This document shows, in pieces, positions 1 to 10,245 of a DNA stretch of 64,000 nucleotides. The DNA is taken from contig NZ_PZJP01000002.1 of the NCBI RefSeq assembly GCF_003206645.1, forward strand, positions 62,205 through 126,204. Direction: 5' to 3'. The position numbers were made by a program, and so were the translations under genes. Origin of the DNA: Salinicola aestuarinus (GTDB lineage Bacteria; Pseudomonadota; Gammaproteobacteria; Pseudomonadales; Halomonadaceae). Below the pieces are notes generated by a model. That model did no database searches. It was not told the origin of the DNA and worked only from the letters and a program-made list of their open reading frames with translations. Each line of letters begins with the position of its first letter. Positions within the stretch are counted from its first letter, which is position 1.

Positions 1-1487
<1,487 letters not shown>

Positions 1488-1511
1488 TCCCGGTTCTCGA
1501 GGAGTCAAGTA

Positions 1512-2720
1512 ATGGCAGTAGGTGAAGCAAGTTTTCCCAGCATGCCGTCGATTGGCGGCGTGCGCCTCGGTACCGCCGCCGCGGGGATCAAGAAACCGGG
1601 GCGGCGGGATCTTGTCGTGATCGAGATTCCCGAGTCGGCAAGTGTTGCGGCAACGTTCACTCGCAACGCTTTCTGCGCCGCTCCGGTGCATGTGGCGAAG
1701 GCGCATCTGTCGCAGCAATCGGCGCGCTATCTGTTGATCAATACCGGTAACGCCAACGCGGGGACGGGGGCTGCCGGTCTGCGGGACGCCGAGCGCTGCT
1801 GTGCGGCACTTGGCGAACTCGCCGGCGTCGAGCCAGAGACGGTTCTGCCGTTCTCGACCGGCGTGATCGGGGAGCCGCTGCCGGTCGAACGAATCGTCGC
1901 CGGCCTCGAGCCGGCCCTCGCAGCGCTCGCCGAAGACCAGTGGGCTGCGGCCGCCGAGGGGATCCTGACGACGGACACGCGCACCAAGGGCGCAACGCGT
2001 CAGGTCGAGTTGAGCGGCGGAACGGTGACTCTCAACGGCATCAGCAAAGGGTCAGGGATGATCTGTCCCAACATGGCGACGATGCTTGGCTTCGTCGCCT
2101 GCGATGCCGCGGTCGATGCCGAGACGCTTACCGAGTGGCTGCAGGAAGCGGTGAAGGTGTCGTTCAATGCCATTACCGTGGATTCCGACACCTCCACCAA
2201 CGACGCCTGCACGTTGATCGCAACCGGGCGCGGGCCCGCGGTTCAGACGGCCGAGGACGAGCAGCGCTTCCGGACGGCGTTGACGACGCTTTTGACCGAA
2301 CTGGCCCAGGCGATCATCCGTGATGCCGAAGGCGCCACCAAGTTCGTAACCATCGATGTCGAGCAGGCGACGAGCGTCGAAGAGGCGCGAGAGGTCGCCT
2401 TTACCGTCGCGCACTCGCCGCTGGTGAAGACCGCGCTCTATGCCAGCGATGCCAACTGGGGGCGAATCCTCGCCGCCGTTGGCCGGGCGCCGGTCGAGGC
2501 GCTCGACGTCGACAAGATTGGTATCGATCTCGGCGACGTGCGTCTCGTCGAGAACGGCGGCCGCGCCGATAGCTACACGGAAGAGGCCGGCAGCCGCGTG
2601 ATGGCGCAGGAAGAGATCGTCATCCGCATTCAGCTTGGCCGTGGCGACGCCGTCGCCACGGTCTGGACATCGGATCTGTCCCACGACTATGTCTCGATCA
2701 ATGCGGACTACCGCAGCTGA
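1512..2720 (+). CDS. argJ: Bifunctional ornithine acetyltransferase / N-acetylglutamate synthase ArgJ
   Basis: ArgJ moves the acetyl group from N-acetylornithine to glutamate in the cyclic arginine pathway. Bifunctional forms also make N-acetylglutamate from acetyl-CoA. The 402-residue protein carries the self-cleavage motif NMATMLGF, with the nucleophilic threonine at residue 190, which splits the precursor into alpha and beta chains. Conserved NTGNANAGTG (77-86) and TTDTRTKGA (153-161) are also present. The start is chosen by a GAGGAG ribosome site 7 bases upstream of ATG. The gene lies close behind secA and may be co-transcribed. Whether the enzyme is mono- or bifunctional cannot be read from the sequence. 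Confidence 0.96.
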   Translation: MAVGEASFPSMPSIGGVRLGTAAAGIKKPGRRDLVVIEIPESASVAATFTRNAFCAAPVHVAKAHLSQQSARYLLINTGNANAGTGAAGLRDAERCCAALGELAGVEPETVLPFSTGVIGEPLPVERIVAGLEPALAALAEDQWAAAAEGILTTDTRTKGATRQVELSGGTVTLNGISKGSGMICPNMATMLGFVACDAAVDAETLTEWLQEAVKVSFNAITVDSDTSTNDACTLIATGRGPAVQTAEDEQRFRTALTTLLTELAQAIIRDAEGATKFVTIDVEQATSVEEAREVAFTVAHSPLVKTALYASDANWGRILAAVGRAPVEALDVDKIGIDLGDVRLVENGGRADSYTEEAGSRVMAQEEIVIRIQLGRGDAVATVWTSDLSHDYVSINADYRS

Positions 2721-2803
2721 CGGCGCGACTACTCCACCGCGCCCTGAGTCGATCGACGACTAGCATCACCCACCAAGCGAGCCAAGGTGCGAGATTTAGC
2801 AAG

Positions 2804-3757
2804 ATGATCAAGAGACGGGTCCATGTAGCGGCTGCGGCCATCATTCGCGACGACGGCCGCGTGCTGATCGCCCGCCGTCCGGCCACTGCCGATCAGGGCG
2901 GTCTGTGGGAGTTTCCCGGCGGGAAGCTCGCACCTTACGAAACCGGCTTCGAGGCACTCAAACGCGAGCTCGGCGAAGAGCTTGGCGTCCAGATTCACCG
3001 TGCCCAGCCGCTGATACGGGTGCACCACGAGTACGCTGACAAGCACATCCTGCTCGATGTCTGGCAGGTGCGCGAGTATGAAGGCGAGCCCTACGGTCGC
3101 GAAGGCCAGCCGGTCCGCTGGGTCGACGTCGATGATCTGCAGAACTATGCCTTCCCGGCCGCGAATCTGCCGATTCTGCGTGCCGTGGCGCTGCCGCAGG
3201 AGTATCTGATCACCGCCGAGACGCCGGACGACGAGATTTTCCTCCAACGTCTGGAGCGCGCGCTCAAGGAAGATCACATCAAGCTGGTGCAGCTGCGCGC
3301 CAAGTCGCTGGACGATGACGCCTATCAGGCAAGAGCGGAGAAGACGCTTGCGCTGTGCCGGCAATATTCGGCACGACTGCTGCTCAACGCCGACCCGGAG
3401 TGGCTCGAGCGAGTCGACGCCGATGGCGTTCATTTGACCAGTCATCGTCTGATGTCGTTGTCGCGCCGGCCGATTCCCAGTCACAAATGGCTTTCTGCCT
3501 CGACGCACAACGACGCTCAGCTCGGTCAGGCCGCAGAACTCGATTGCGACTTCGTGACGCTGTCGCCGCTGGCGCCGACGCCGTCACACCCGGATGCGGT
3601 GACGCTCGGCTGGCACGACTTCCAGCAGATGACCGAAACCGCAGCGATGCCGGTTTTCGCCCTCGGGGGGATGACCCGTCATCACGCCAATCAGGCGCGA
3701 GCGGTCGGTGCCCAGGGTATCGCCTCGATCCGTGATTTCTGGCGCGATGATCGCTGA
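2804..3757 (+). CDS. Nudix hydrolase (MutT-like) fused to a thiamine-phosphate-synthase-like domain
   Basis: Residues 1-130 form a Nudix domain with a complete Nudix box (G40 to V62: G-x5-E-x7-REL-x-EE-x-GV), as in MutT, which hydrolyses 8-oxo-dGTP. From about residue 135 to the end a TIM-barrel segment resembles ThiE/TenI (QLRAKS, DGVHLTS, ALGGM). ThiE normally shows an N-D pair and a GQ-x-D motif; here the equivalent places read LLNADPE and GVHLTSH, so thiamine phosphate synthase activity is doubtful. Such MutT-ThiE-like fusions are known in gammaproteobacteria, commonly between argJ and yacG as here. No strong ribosome site precedes the ATG. A strong terminator follows. Confidence 0.9.
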   Translation: MIKRRVHVAAAAIIRDDGRVLIARRPATADQGGLWEFPGGKLAPYETGFEALKRELGEELGVQIHRAQPLIRVHHEYADKHILLDVWQVREYEGEPYGREGQPVRWVDVDDLQNYAFPAANLPILRAVALPQEYLITAETPDDEIFLQRLERALKEDHIKLVQLRAKSLDDDAYQARAEKTLALCRQYSARLLLNADPEWLERVDADGVHLTSHRLMSLSRRPIPSHKWLSASTHNDAQLGQAAELDCDFVTLSPLAPTPSHPDAVTLGWHDFQQMTETAAMPVFALGGMTRHHANQARAVGAQGIASIRDFWRDDR

Positions 3758-3780
3758 GTGACGAGCGCCATCCCGGAATG

Positions 3781-3811
3781 AAAGACGCCGCTCCTCGAGA
3801 GCGGCGTCTTT
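3781..3811 (+). terminator. Intrinsic terminator after the Nudix gene
   Basis: Two perfect 13-base arms (AAAGACGCCGCTC and its complement) are separated by a 5-base loop. The 3' arm ends in TTT, followed by CGTT. It lies 24 bases after the stop codon. Confidence 0.85.
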
Positions 3812-3879
3812 CGTTGGGCATTCGCGATATCAGTGATCAGTCAGCCCTGGGCGACGACAACCGCGCCGAGCGATGGGGG

Positions 3880-3901
3880 GGGCTGCACGACGGTGCAGCC
3901 C
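3880..3901 (-). terminator. Hairpin downstream of yacG
   Basis: A perfect 9-base stem (GGGCTGCAC / GTGCAGCCC) with a GACG loop sits 5 bases after the yacG stop. Read on the minus strand it is followed by a C-run rather than a U-run, so it may stop transcription weakly or only protect the 3' end. Confidence 0.5.
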
Positions 3902-3906
3902 GTCGG

Positions 3907-4149
3907 TCACTCACCACGTTCGAGTTTGTCGATCAGCTCGTCGAGTTGGCTTTCGTCCATGTGCGGCTCACCGGCGATCCGGTGCGAGCCATCCGCCCAT
4001 GCGCCGAGGTCTAGCAGCTTGCAGCGTTTGGAGCAGAAGGGGCGGTAGGTGTTCTCCGATGTCCACTCGACGGCAGTTCGACACTGTGGGCAGGGCACCG
4101 TGAGCGGGCTTTTGCCGTTGGAGTCGCGGGAGTCTTTGCCGGAAGTCAT
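3907..4149 (-). CDS. yacG: DNA gyrase inhibitor / zinc protein YacG
   Basis: This small zinc protein binds GyrB and inhibits DNA gyrase in E. coli. At 80 residues it has the four zinc cysteines C20-x2-C23 and C39-x3-C43 followed by the [10 protein letters not shown] motif and an acidic tail. Its ATG overlaps the coaE stop by 4 bases (ATGA), so the two are translationally coupled. The family normally sits with coaE and pilD, as here. Confidence 0.95.
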   Translation of the reverse strand: MTSGKDSRDSNGKSPLTVPCPQCRTAVEWTSENTYRPFCSKRCKLLDLGAWADGSHRIAGEPHMDESQLDELIDKLERGE

Positions 4150-4823
4150 GAAGCACCGTTTGAGGTCGAAAGGGATGTTGGCCGCCGATGAAGCGTGCGA
4201 TAGCAGGCATCGAGCGTGACGACCTTCTCGCGCAGGTCAGCGAGCGAGGCGCTATTGTCGATGACGTCATCCGCCGCTGCAAGGCGCTCGTCGCGGGCGA
4301 TCTGGGCGGCGATGATCGCTTCCACCTGCTGTTGGTCAACGCCGTCCCGCGCCAGCGTACGCTCGATTTGCACGTGGGTAGGCACGTCCACGACCAGTAG
4401 GCGATCGGTCATCTCCCGCTGTCCCGACTCCAGTAGCAGCGGAGAGACCAGCAGGCAGTAGGGGCCTTCTCGTCGCAACCGCGCCAGATGCTCCTGGAGC
4501 CGCCCGCGGATGCGGGGGTGGGTCTCGTTCTCGAGCCAGGCGCGCTCGGTCGGGTCGTCGAAGATGCGCTGCCGAAGCCCGCGGCGATCAAGGGTGCCGT
4601 CTTCGTTGAGGATCGCTTTGCCATAGCGCCCGATGATCGCGTCCAGCGCCGGCTCGCCTGGCATGACGACCTCTCGGGCGACGTGGTCGGCATCGACCCA
4701 GCCGATGCCGAGCTCGCCGAAGGCGTGAGCGACGGCACTCTTGCCTGAACCGATGCCGCCGGTGACGCCGATGATCGGTCCCGGCGCTGACTGAGACTCT
4801 TCATCCACAGTGGGTGTCGTCAT
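4146..4823 (-). CDS. coaE: Dephospho-CoA kinase
   Basis: CoaE phosphorylates the 3'-hydroxyl of dephospho-CoA with ATP, the last step of coenzyme A synthesis in the cytosol. The 225-residue protein has the P-loop TGGIGSGKS (21-29), the [12 protein letters not shown] substrate motif and a lid with RLLVVDVP. The N-terminus is about 15 residues longer than in E. coli. The start is backed by an AGGGAGAAAGG ribosome site. It lies between pilD (31-base gap) and yacG (overlap) in one minus-strand operon. Confidence 0.96.
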   Translation of the reverse strand: MTTPTVDEESQSAPGPIIGVTGGIGSGKSAVAHAFGELGIGWVDADHVAREVVMPGEPALDAIIGRYGKAILNEDGTLDRRGLRQRIFDDPTERAWLENETHPRIRGRLQEHLARLRREGPYCLLVSPLLLESGQREMTDRLLVVDVPTHVQIERTLARDGVDQQQVEAIIAAQIARDERLAAADDVIDNSASLADLREKVVTLDACYRTLHRRPTSLSTSNGAS

Positions 4824-4854
4824 TTGCCTTTCTCCCTTGGCACTGGCCGCGGGC

Positions 4855-5709
4855 TCATGCGCCGAGCAGCAGTGTCTGATAAGCGCCGATCAGCGGCTCG
4901 CCGATGAGCAGGACCACCCAGCCCGCCAGGGCGATAAACGGGCCGAACGGTAGCGGCTGGTCACGTTGATGACGTTGAGTAGCCACCATGACAACGCCGA
5001 CGATGGCGCCGAGCCCGGCCGAAAGCAGCAGTAGCAGCGGCAGGCTCTGCCAGCCGAGCCAGGCGCCGAGCGCCGCCATCAGCTTGAAATCCCCGTAGCC
5101 CATCCCCTCCTTGCCGGTGGTCAGTTTGAACACCCAGTAGACACTCCAGAGAATCAGATAGCCCGCCACGGCGCCGAGTACGCCGCTCGCCAGCATCAGC
5201 GGTTGCAGCAGCAGCTGGTACAGCAGCCCGGCCCAGAGCAGCGGCAGGGTGAGCGCATCCGGCAGTAGCTGCGTGCGCCAGTCGATCACGGCGAGCGCCA
5301 GCAGCGTCAGACAGGCCCCCAGCAGCCAGAGGGTGGGCCACGCCAGGCCCTGTACCCCAACCAGGCTGACGGCGAGAAGACCGCCGAGCAGTTCCACCAG
5401 CGGATACTGCACGCTGATCGTGGCCTTGCAGCTGGCACAGCGGCCGCGGCGCTTGAGCCAGCCGACGATCGGTAGGTTGTCGTGCCAGGCGATGAAGTTG
5501 CCGCAGTTCGGGCAGTGCGAGCGTGGCGTGGCCAGGTCGTAGCGGCTCTCGGCATCGGTCTCCAGCGACAGTGCCAACTGAGCCTCGGCACGCCAGCGGC
5601 GCATCAGCATCACCGGCAGGCGCACGATCACGACGTTGAGGAAACTGCCGAAGACGGCGCCGAAGAGAAAGACGAGCGGCCAGAGCAGCAGAGAGGGCAA
5701 ATCGAACAA
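4855..5709 (-). CDS. pilD: Prepilin peptidase / N-methyltransferase PilD
   Basis: PilD is an inner-membrane aspartyl protease that cuts the leader of type IV prepilins and methylates the new N-terminal phenylalanine. The 284-residue protein has the zinc tetrad C66-x2-C69 and C91-x2-C94, catalytic aspartates D143 (VIDWRTQLLPD) and D207 (GMGYGDFK), and about eight hydrophobic helices. Translation appears to begin at TTG, with GGAG 8 bases upstream. It is downstream of pilB and pilC, and would process PilA encoded nearby and possibly type II secretion pseudopilins. Confidence 0.96.
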   Translation of the reverse strand: MFDLPSLLLWPLVFLFGAVFGSFLNVVIVRLPVMLMRRWRAEAQLALSLETDAESRYDLATPRSHCPNCGNFIAWHDNLPIVGWLKRRGRCASCKATISVQYPLVELLGGLLAVSLVGVQGLAWPTLWLLGACLTLLALAVIDWRTQLLPDALTLPLLWAGLLYQLLLQPLMLASGVLGAVAGYLILWSVYWVFKLTTGKEGMGYGDFKLMAALGAWLGWQSLPLLLLLSAGLGAIVGVVMVATQRHQRDQPLPFGPFIALAGWVVLLIGEPLIGAYQTLLLGA

Positions 5710-5843
5710 GAGACACTCCGGGTCGAGCTTGGATTGAGACGAATGGCGACACGAGTGGCCACGAGCGTGCCTAGGGTAACGTATTCCGCCCCGTGCTTAG
5801 AGACCTGTCGAGGGTGGCGAGCACCGGAGGCGGTCGAGAACGG

Positions 5844-7070
5844 CTAGATGGCAGAGCCCATCTGAAAGATCGGAAGATACATCGACGCGACCAGTCCGCC
5901 CACCAGCACGCCGAGCACCACGATGATCAGTGGTTCGAGCAGGGAAGTCAGGGCATCGACCTGATTGTCGACCTCCTCCTCATAGAAGTCCGCCACCTTG
6001 TTGAGCATGGCATCGAGCTCGCCGGACTCCTCGCCGATACTGACCATCTGCACGGCCATGACCGGGAAGACCCTGGCGCGGCGCATCGCGAAGTTGAGCT
6101 GTTGGCCACCGCCTACGTCCTCGCGAACCTTGTCGATGGCGCGCTGATGCACTTGATTGCCGGCCGCGCCGGCGGCGGTTTCCAGTGCTTCTACCAGCGG
6201 GATGCCGGCGTTGAAGGTGGTCGCCAGCGTGCGCGAAAAGCGCGCGATGGAGCTCTTGTCGACGATGTTGCCGAGCACCGGCAGCTTGAGCATCACGCCA
6301 TGCATTCGAAAGGCGAAGCTCGGCGAGCGCTTCATCATGGATCGCAAGCCGAAGAGGCCTGCAATGACGGCGAGGATAGCCTGCCACCAGTGCGCCTGGG
6401 CTAGCGCCGAAAGCTGGATGGTCATTCGTGTGAACATCGGCAGCTCCGCGCCGAAGCCCGCGAAGAGACTTTCGAACTGCGGCACGACTTTGATCAACAG
6501 CAGCGCCGTAACGCCAATGCCGACACCAATGACCGCCACCGGATAATAGAGTGCCTTCTTGACGCGCTCCTTGAGCGTTTCGATCTTCTCGCGGTAGCTC
6601 GCGACGCGTTCGAGCATCTGGTCCAGTGCGCCGGCCTGTTCGCCGGCGGCCGCCATGTTGACGAACATTCGATCGAAGCGAGCGGGATGCTTGGCCAGCG
6701 CCTCGGAGAGACTCGCGCCGGCGCTGATGTCGTTGGCAAGCGTTTCGACCAGGTTGCGCATCGCTGGATTCTTGAGCGTCTCTGCCACCACCTTGCAGCC
6801 CTGCAGCAGCGGTACGCCGGCACGGAGCATCGTCGCCAGCTGGCGGGAGAAGAGTGTGATATCCCGGGACTTGATGCGCCCCAGGCCGAAAACGCTGGTC
6901 TTGCGCGTGATGCGCCGGACGATCACCTTTTGGCGGGCGAGCTCCTGGCGGACCTCGTCGATTTCGCTGGCGATGAGTTCGCCGCTGATCGTCTCGCCGC
7001 GCAGGTTCTTGCCCCGCCACTGCCAGCGGTGCATGACGAGGCGCTTGGGTGGCTTGAATGACTTGGCCAT
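5844..7070 (-). CDS. pilC: Type IV pilus inner-membrane platform protein PilC
   Basis: PilC is the polytopic platform that couples the PilB and PilT motors to pilin extraction and insertion. The 408-residue protein has two T2SSF repeats (about 70-195 and 272-395), each with paired membrane helices, and the typical motifs FSRQLATMLRAGVPL and ARFSRTLATTFNAGIPL. ATG is preceded by AGGAG. It lies 50 bases downstream of pilB and is very probably in the same transcript. Confidence 0.96.
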   Translation of the reverse strand: MAKSFKPPKRLVMHRWQWRGKNLRGETISGELIASEIDEVRQELARQKVIVRRITRKTSVFGLGRIKSRDITLFSRQLATMLRAGVPLLQGCKVVAETLKNPAMRNLVETLANDISAGASLSEALAKHPARFDRMFVNMAAAGEQAGALDQMLERVASYREKIETLKERVKKALYYPVAVIGVGIGVTALLLIKVVPQFESLFAGFGAELPMFTRMTIQLSALAQAHWWQAILAVIAGLFGLRSMMKRSPSFAFRMHGVMLKLPVLGNIVDKSSIARFSRTLATTFNAGIPLVEALETAAGAAGNQVHQRAIDKVREDVGGGQQLNFAMRRARVFPVMAVQMVSIGEESGELDAMLNKVADFYEEEVDNQVDALTSLLEPLIIVVLGVLVGGLVASMYLPIFQMGSAI

Positions 7071-7120
7071 CGAGGGCTCCTGAGGCGGTAAGCGTGGCAG
7101 CGTTCAAGGCGGTGGCGCGT

Positions 7121-8845
7121 TCAGTCGGTGGTGACGCGATTGATCTCTTCGAGACTGGTGACGCCCGCGAGTACCGTCTCGATGCCGCTTTGGCGCAGCC
7201 CTGGATAGCCCTCCTGACGTGCCAGTCGGGCTAGCTCGAGCGCGTTGCTGTCGCTCATGATCATCTGATTCATCGCGTCTTTAACCGGCACGACCTCGTA
7301 GATGCCGATACGCCCCTTGTAGCCGAGCGTGCAGTGGTCGCATCCCACGGCACGATACAGCGTGGCGCCTGCGAGCCGGGCGCGGTCGATGCCTTCGGCA
7401 CCCAGGACCTCTTCGGTCACTTCCGCCGGGCGCTTACAGCGGGGGCAGAGCTTGCGTGCCAGGCGCTGGGCGATGATCAGCGAGACGGAGCTTGCGATGT
7501 TGAAGCTGGGCACCCCCATATTGCGGAGGCGGGTCAGGGTTTCCGCGGCGGAGTTGGTGTGCAGCGTCGAGAGCACCAGGTGCCCGGTCTGCGCGGCCTT
7601 GATCGCGATCTCCGCGGTCTCGAGGTCGCGAATCTCGCCCACCATCACCACGTCGGGGTCCTGCCGCAGAAATGCGCGCAGGGCACTGGCGAAATCGAGC
7701 CCGATACGCGGCTGAACGTTGACCTGGTTGACACCGGGCACCTTGAGCTCGACCGGGTCCTCCGCCGTGGAGATATTGCGCTCCTCCGTATTGAGCCGGT
7801 TGATGCCGGTATAGAGCGTCACCGTCTTGCCGCTGCCGGTCGGCCCCGTGACCAGAATCATCCCCTGGGGCTCGGCCAGCGCGGCTTCGAAGAGTTCGCG
7901 CTGCGATGGGGCGAAGCCGAGGGCGTCGATGCCCCAGTTCGCGGTCTGGGCATCGAGAAGGCGCAGTACGATCTTCTCGCCGAAGACGGTGGGTAGCGTA
8001 TTGACGCGAAAATCGATCGCCCGAGTAGCGTCGAGTCGAATCTTCATGGCCCCGTCCTGCGGTAGCCGGCGCTCGGAAATATCGAGTCGCGCCATCACCT
8101 TCAGCCGCGCCGACAGACGCGAGCGCAGCGTCAGTGGCGGTCTAGCGATCTCATGAAGCATGCCGTCGATGCGAAAGCGCACGCGGTAGCTCGCCTCGTA
8201 AGGTTCGAAGTGGACATCGGAGGCACCCCGGTTGATGGCGTCACGCAGGATCTTGTTGACGAAGCGGACAATCGGCTGGTCGTCCTCGCCGCCATCGAAT
8301 GCCTTGGCGTCGTTGTCGAGATCGTCTTCGCTGCTGTCGAGCGTGAGCGACTCGCTTGCCTGATCGAGCGCTTCCAGCATCCCGGAGGTCTCGTGGCTAC
8401 GGTATCGCCTGGCGAGGGCCCGCTCGAGCTGATCGAAAGGCACCAGCACGCCCTCGATCGCGAGTCCGGTGGTGAACTGCAGTTCGTCGAGCTTGGCGAG
8501 TGTCGCCGGAAAGGCGATGGCGACCGTCAGCCGGCGGTCATCACGCGCGAGTGGGAGCACCTGAAAATGGCGCACCACCTTGTCGGCGACAGGCTCGACA
8601 ATCGGCAGCTGCTCCCAGTCGACGTGGGTCAGATCGAGAAACGGCAGCCCGTACTCTCGTGCTGCCAGCTCGCCCGCGACGGTGGGGTCGACACGGCCGT
8701 TGCGCACCAGATACTCGAGCAGCGTCTGCGATGCCTCGCGGGCGGCATGGTTGGCCATCTCCAGTGCCGCGGCCTCGATCAATCCCCGATCGACGAAGCG
8801 CTGGGCAAGGTGCTGCTGCGCACGCAGGGGAATGGAGTCCGGCAT
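7121..8845 (-). CDS. pilB: Type IV pilus extension ATPase PilB
   Basis: PilB is a hexameric AAA+-like GspE-family ATPase that powers pilus polymerisation at the cytoplasmic face. From the chosen start it has 574 residues: an N-terminal MshEN/T2SSE-N domain, Walker A GPTGSGKT (334-341), an Asp box and Walker B (RQDPDVVMVGEIRD), a His box (TGHLVLSTLHTN), and a C-terminal zinc knuckle with LCPRCKR and CDHC. An upstream in-frame ATG (8893) would add 16 residues. I prefer 8845 because GAGAGG lies correctly in front of it and family members begin near there. It is divergent from pilA. Confidence 0.95.
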   Translation of the reverse strand: MPDSIPLRAQQHLAQRFVDRGLIEAAALEMANHAAREASQTLLEYLVRNGRVDPTVAGELAAREYGLPFLDLTHVDWEQLPIVEPVADKVVRHFQVLPLARDDRRLTVAIAFPATLAKLDELQFTTGLAIEGVLVPFDQLERALARRYRSHETSGMLEALDQASESLTLDSSEDDLDNDAKAFDGGEDDQPIVRFVNKILRDAINRGASDVHFEPYEASYRVRFRIDGMLHEIARPPLTLRSRLSARLKVMARLDISERRLPQDGAMKIRLDATRAIDFRVNTLPTVFGEKIVLRLLDAQTANWGIDALGFAPSQRELFEAALAEPQGMILVTGPTGSGKTVTLYTGINRLNTEERNISTAEDPVELKVPGVNQVNVQPRIGLDFASALRAFLRQDPDVVMVGEIRDLETAEIAIKAAQTGHLVLSTLHTNSAAETLTRLRNMGVPSFNIASSVSLIIAQRLARKLCPRCKRPAEVTEEVLGAEGIDRARLAGATLYRAVGCDHCTLGYKGRIGIYEVVPVKDAMNQMIMSDSNALELARLARQEGYPGLRQSGIETVLAGVTSLEEINRVTTD

Positions 8846-8949
8846 AACGACGCCTCTCAGGGTCAGTGAACCGGGATGAACGATCGACGGCACCGAGGAT
8901 CGTCAGGCCGGCAGGAGTGCACCGGCTATCGGCGGGGCAGGAAATTTCT

Positions 8950-8976
8950 TTAAGTTTCGCGACGGGTCGCCGATAA
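8950..8976 (+). promoter_or_regulatory. Sigma-28 (FliA)-type promoter upstream of pilA
   Basis: TTAAGTTT, then exactly 11 bases, then GCCGATAA. The enterobacterial FliA consensus is TAAAGTTT-N11-GCCGATAA, so 15 of 16 positions match with ideal spacing. Transcription would start near 8983 and leave a leader of about 160 bases before the pilA ATG. The match is seen directly; activity and dependence on FliA are inferred. Confidence 0.65.
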
Positions 8977-9145
8977 GCGTGACCGTGTGAGTTTGCGTAA
9001 TGCAACGTATCTATTCGGTGTTCGGGCTCCGGGTCCGGTGCCGAGCGTGGCGTCACGCGGACCCACCCGATCGCCACGCGACGCCGGCCGTGACCGGCGG
9101 CGTCAACCATCGAATCAGCAAAACAAGACAGGGCAGGGAACGTCG

Positions 9146-9646
9146 ATGCAGCAGAACTCCAGTCAGCAAGCACACCGGCAGGGCGGTTTTACCCTGATCG
9201 AACTGATGATCGTCGTGGCGATTATTGGCATTCTCGCGGCCATCGCGATTCCGCAGTATCAGGACTATGTGGCACGCTCCCAGGCGACTAGTGCACTGGC
9301 AAGCATTCGGGGCGTGCAAACTGGAGCGGAAGAGGCAATCTTGCGTGGTAAGACCCCAAAGTTGACAGGGGAAGTTACTGAAGGCGCCACCGACGAAGTG
9401 GACGTGGGGATTGGCTCTGACTCGCTCGATCTAGGAACGATTTCACTAGAACGTGAAGGGGACGTTAATGGCGCTTATCAATTAGTTATGACATTTGATG
9501 GTGAGGCTAATCCAAGGCTCAGCGTAAGCGACGCAAACACGTTAGGTCTCTACCGGGATGTCAATGGAAGATGGACCTGCCAAGGCACGATACCTACTGA
9601 GTTCCTCCCGCAAAACTGCGAAACAGGAAGTGGTGCGAGTTCCTAA
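9146..9646 (+). CDS. pilA: Type IV major pilin (PilA-like, type IVa)
   Basis: This is the structural subunit of the type IV pilus. The 166-residue precursor has a 14-residue leader ending in Gly14, then the classic methylated N-terminus [20 protein letters not shown] with Glu at mature position 5, an alpha-1 spine, and two C-terminal cysteines (C145 and C158) that would close the D-loop. The frame stays open upstream to 8987, but leader length and a purine-rich GGGCAGGGA site support ATG at 9146. The 3' two thirds are clearly AT-richer than the neighbours (27 of 60 bases G/C at 9481-9540) and use rarer codons, as expected for a diversifying or transferred pilin tip. Confidence 0.95.
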   Translation: MQQNSSQQAHRQGGFTLIELMIVVAIIGILAAIAIPQYQDYVARSQATSALASIRGVQTGAEEAILRGKTPKLTGEVTEGATDEVDVGIGSDSLDLGTISLEREGDVNGAYQLVMTFDGEANPRLSVSDANTLGLYRDVNGRWTCQGTIPTEFLPQNCETGSGASS

Positions 9647-9656
9647 ACATGGTGCT

Positions 9657-9677
9657 AGGCCGGCCCCGCCGGCCTTT
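9657..9677 (+). terminator. Terminator after pilA
   Basis: An 8-base stem AGGCCGGC / GCCGGCCT with a CCC loop, then a short T stretch, starts 10 bases after the pilA stop. Confidence 0.75.
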
Positions 9678-9708
9678 ACTATCTTCCTGTCGATTGAAGT
9701 TTCTCGCT

Positions 9709-9993
9709 TCAATAAAGCCCTTTCTCCTCCCCCACGACTTCCCGCAACACTTCCAGAAACAGCTTGTCTGCCTCCGAGTGCTCTTCGGGATCTTCGGGAA
9801 TATGAATACTGGTGGTCTCCGAGATCTCGTTGGCGATCTGCGCCCACGCCTCGGGGTCGCGGCCGCCGTCGGAGCGGCGCTTGGCGATGGTCAGCGAGCT
9901 TTCGAGGATCGCGGGGTCCTGCAGCAGTTTTTTGATGAAGGCACGAAGCTCGTGAATGACGCGAACCTTCTGCATTTCCGATGCCGAACTCAT
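9709..9993 (-). CDS. Hypothetical protein, 94 residues
   Basis: I do not recognise the family. The protein is short, soluble and charged: a helical first half with RVIHELRAFIKKLLQDPAILESS, and an acidic C-terminus with PEDPEEHSEADKLFLEV. No signal peptide, membrane segment or cysteine is present. The frame is open further upstream, but ATG at 9993 is preceded by AGGAGAGAG at good spacing. It is convergent with pilA and shares its terminator region. Codon use matches the core genes, so it is likely real. Confidence 0.7.
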   Translation of the reverse strand: MSSASEMQKVRVIHELRAFIKKLLQDPAILESSLTIAKRRSDGGRDPEAWAQIANEISETTSIHIPEDPEEHSEADKLFLEVLREVVGEEKGLY

Positions 9994-10198
9994 CGCTCTC
10001 TCCTGTTGTGATCTGAATTGTCGGGTCTCGCAGCGCCGCCGACGCCTTGCCGGCTGCGATAGCGGCAACAGGCATCGGCGTGGGGCTGAATGGCGCCACG
10101 ATAGCACAGGCGCCAAGCGCGACGGAGTCGCCCCGATCGGTGTTGCGCTCGCCGGGAGGCGCTGGCGTCTTCAACTGTCGCCGCGGTCGGCTTTCGCC

Positions 10199-10204
10199 TA
10201 TGAT
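10199..10204 (+). promoter_or_regulatory. Candidate -10 box of trkH
   Basis: TATGAT lies 42 bases before the trkH start. No good -35 box is found at 16-18 bases, so this is a weak call. Confidence 0.3.
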
Positions 10205-10245
10205 CGCCAGGCGTTTCAACGTGCGATGCGGACGAAGGAGCCCCC

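Noticed and set aside
8846-8893. Longer PilB N-terminus
   Set aside because: The upstream ATG lacks a ribosome site, while GAGAGG fits the ATG at 8845.
8849-9145. Sigma-54 promoter for pilA
   Set aside because: I looked for GG-N10-GC elements resembling TGGCAC-N5-TTGC and found none with both boxes; the sigma-28 match is far better.
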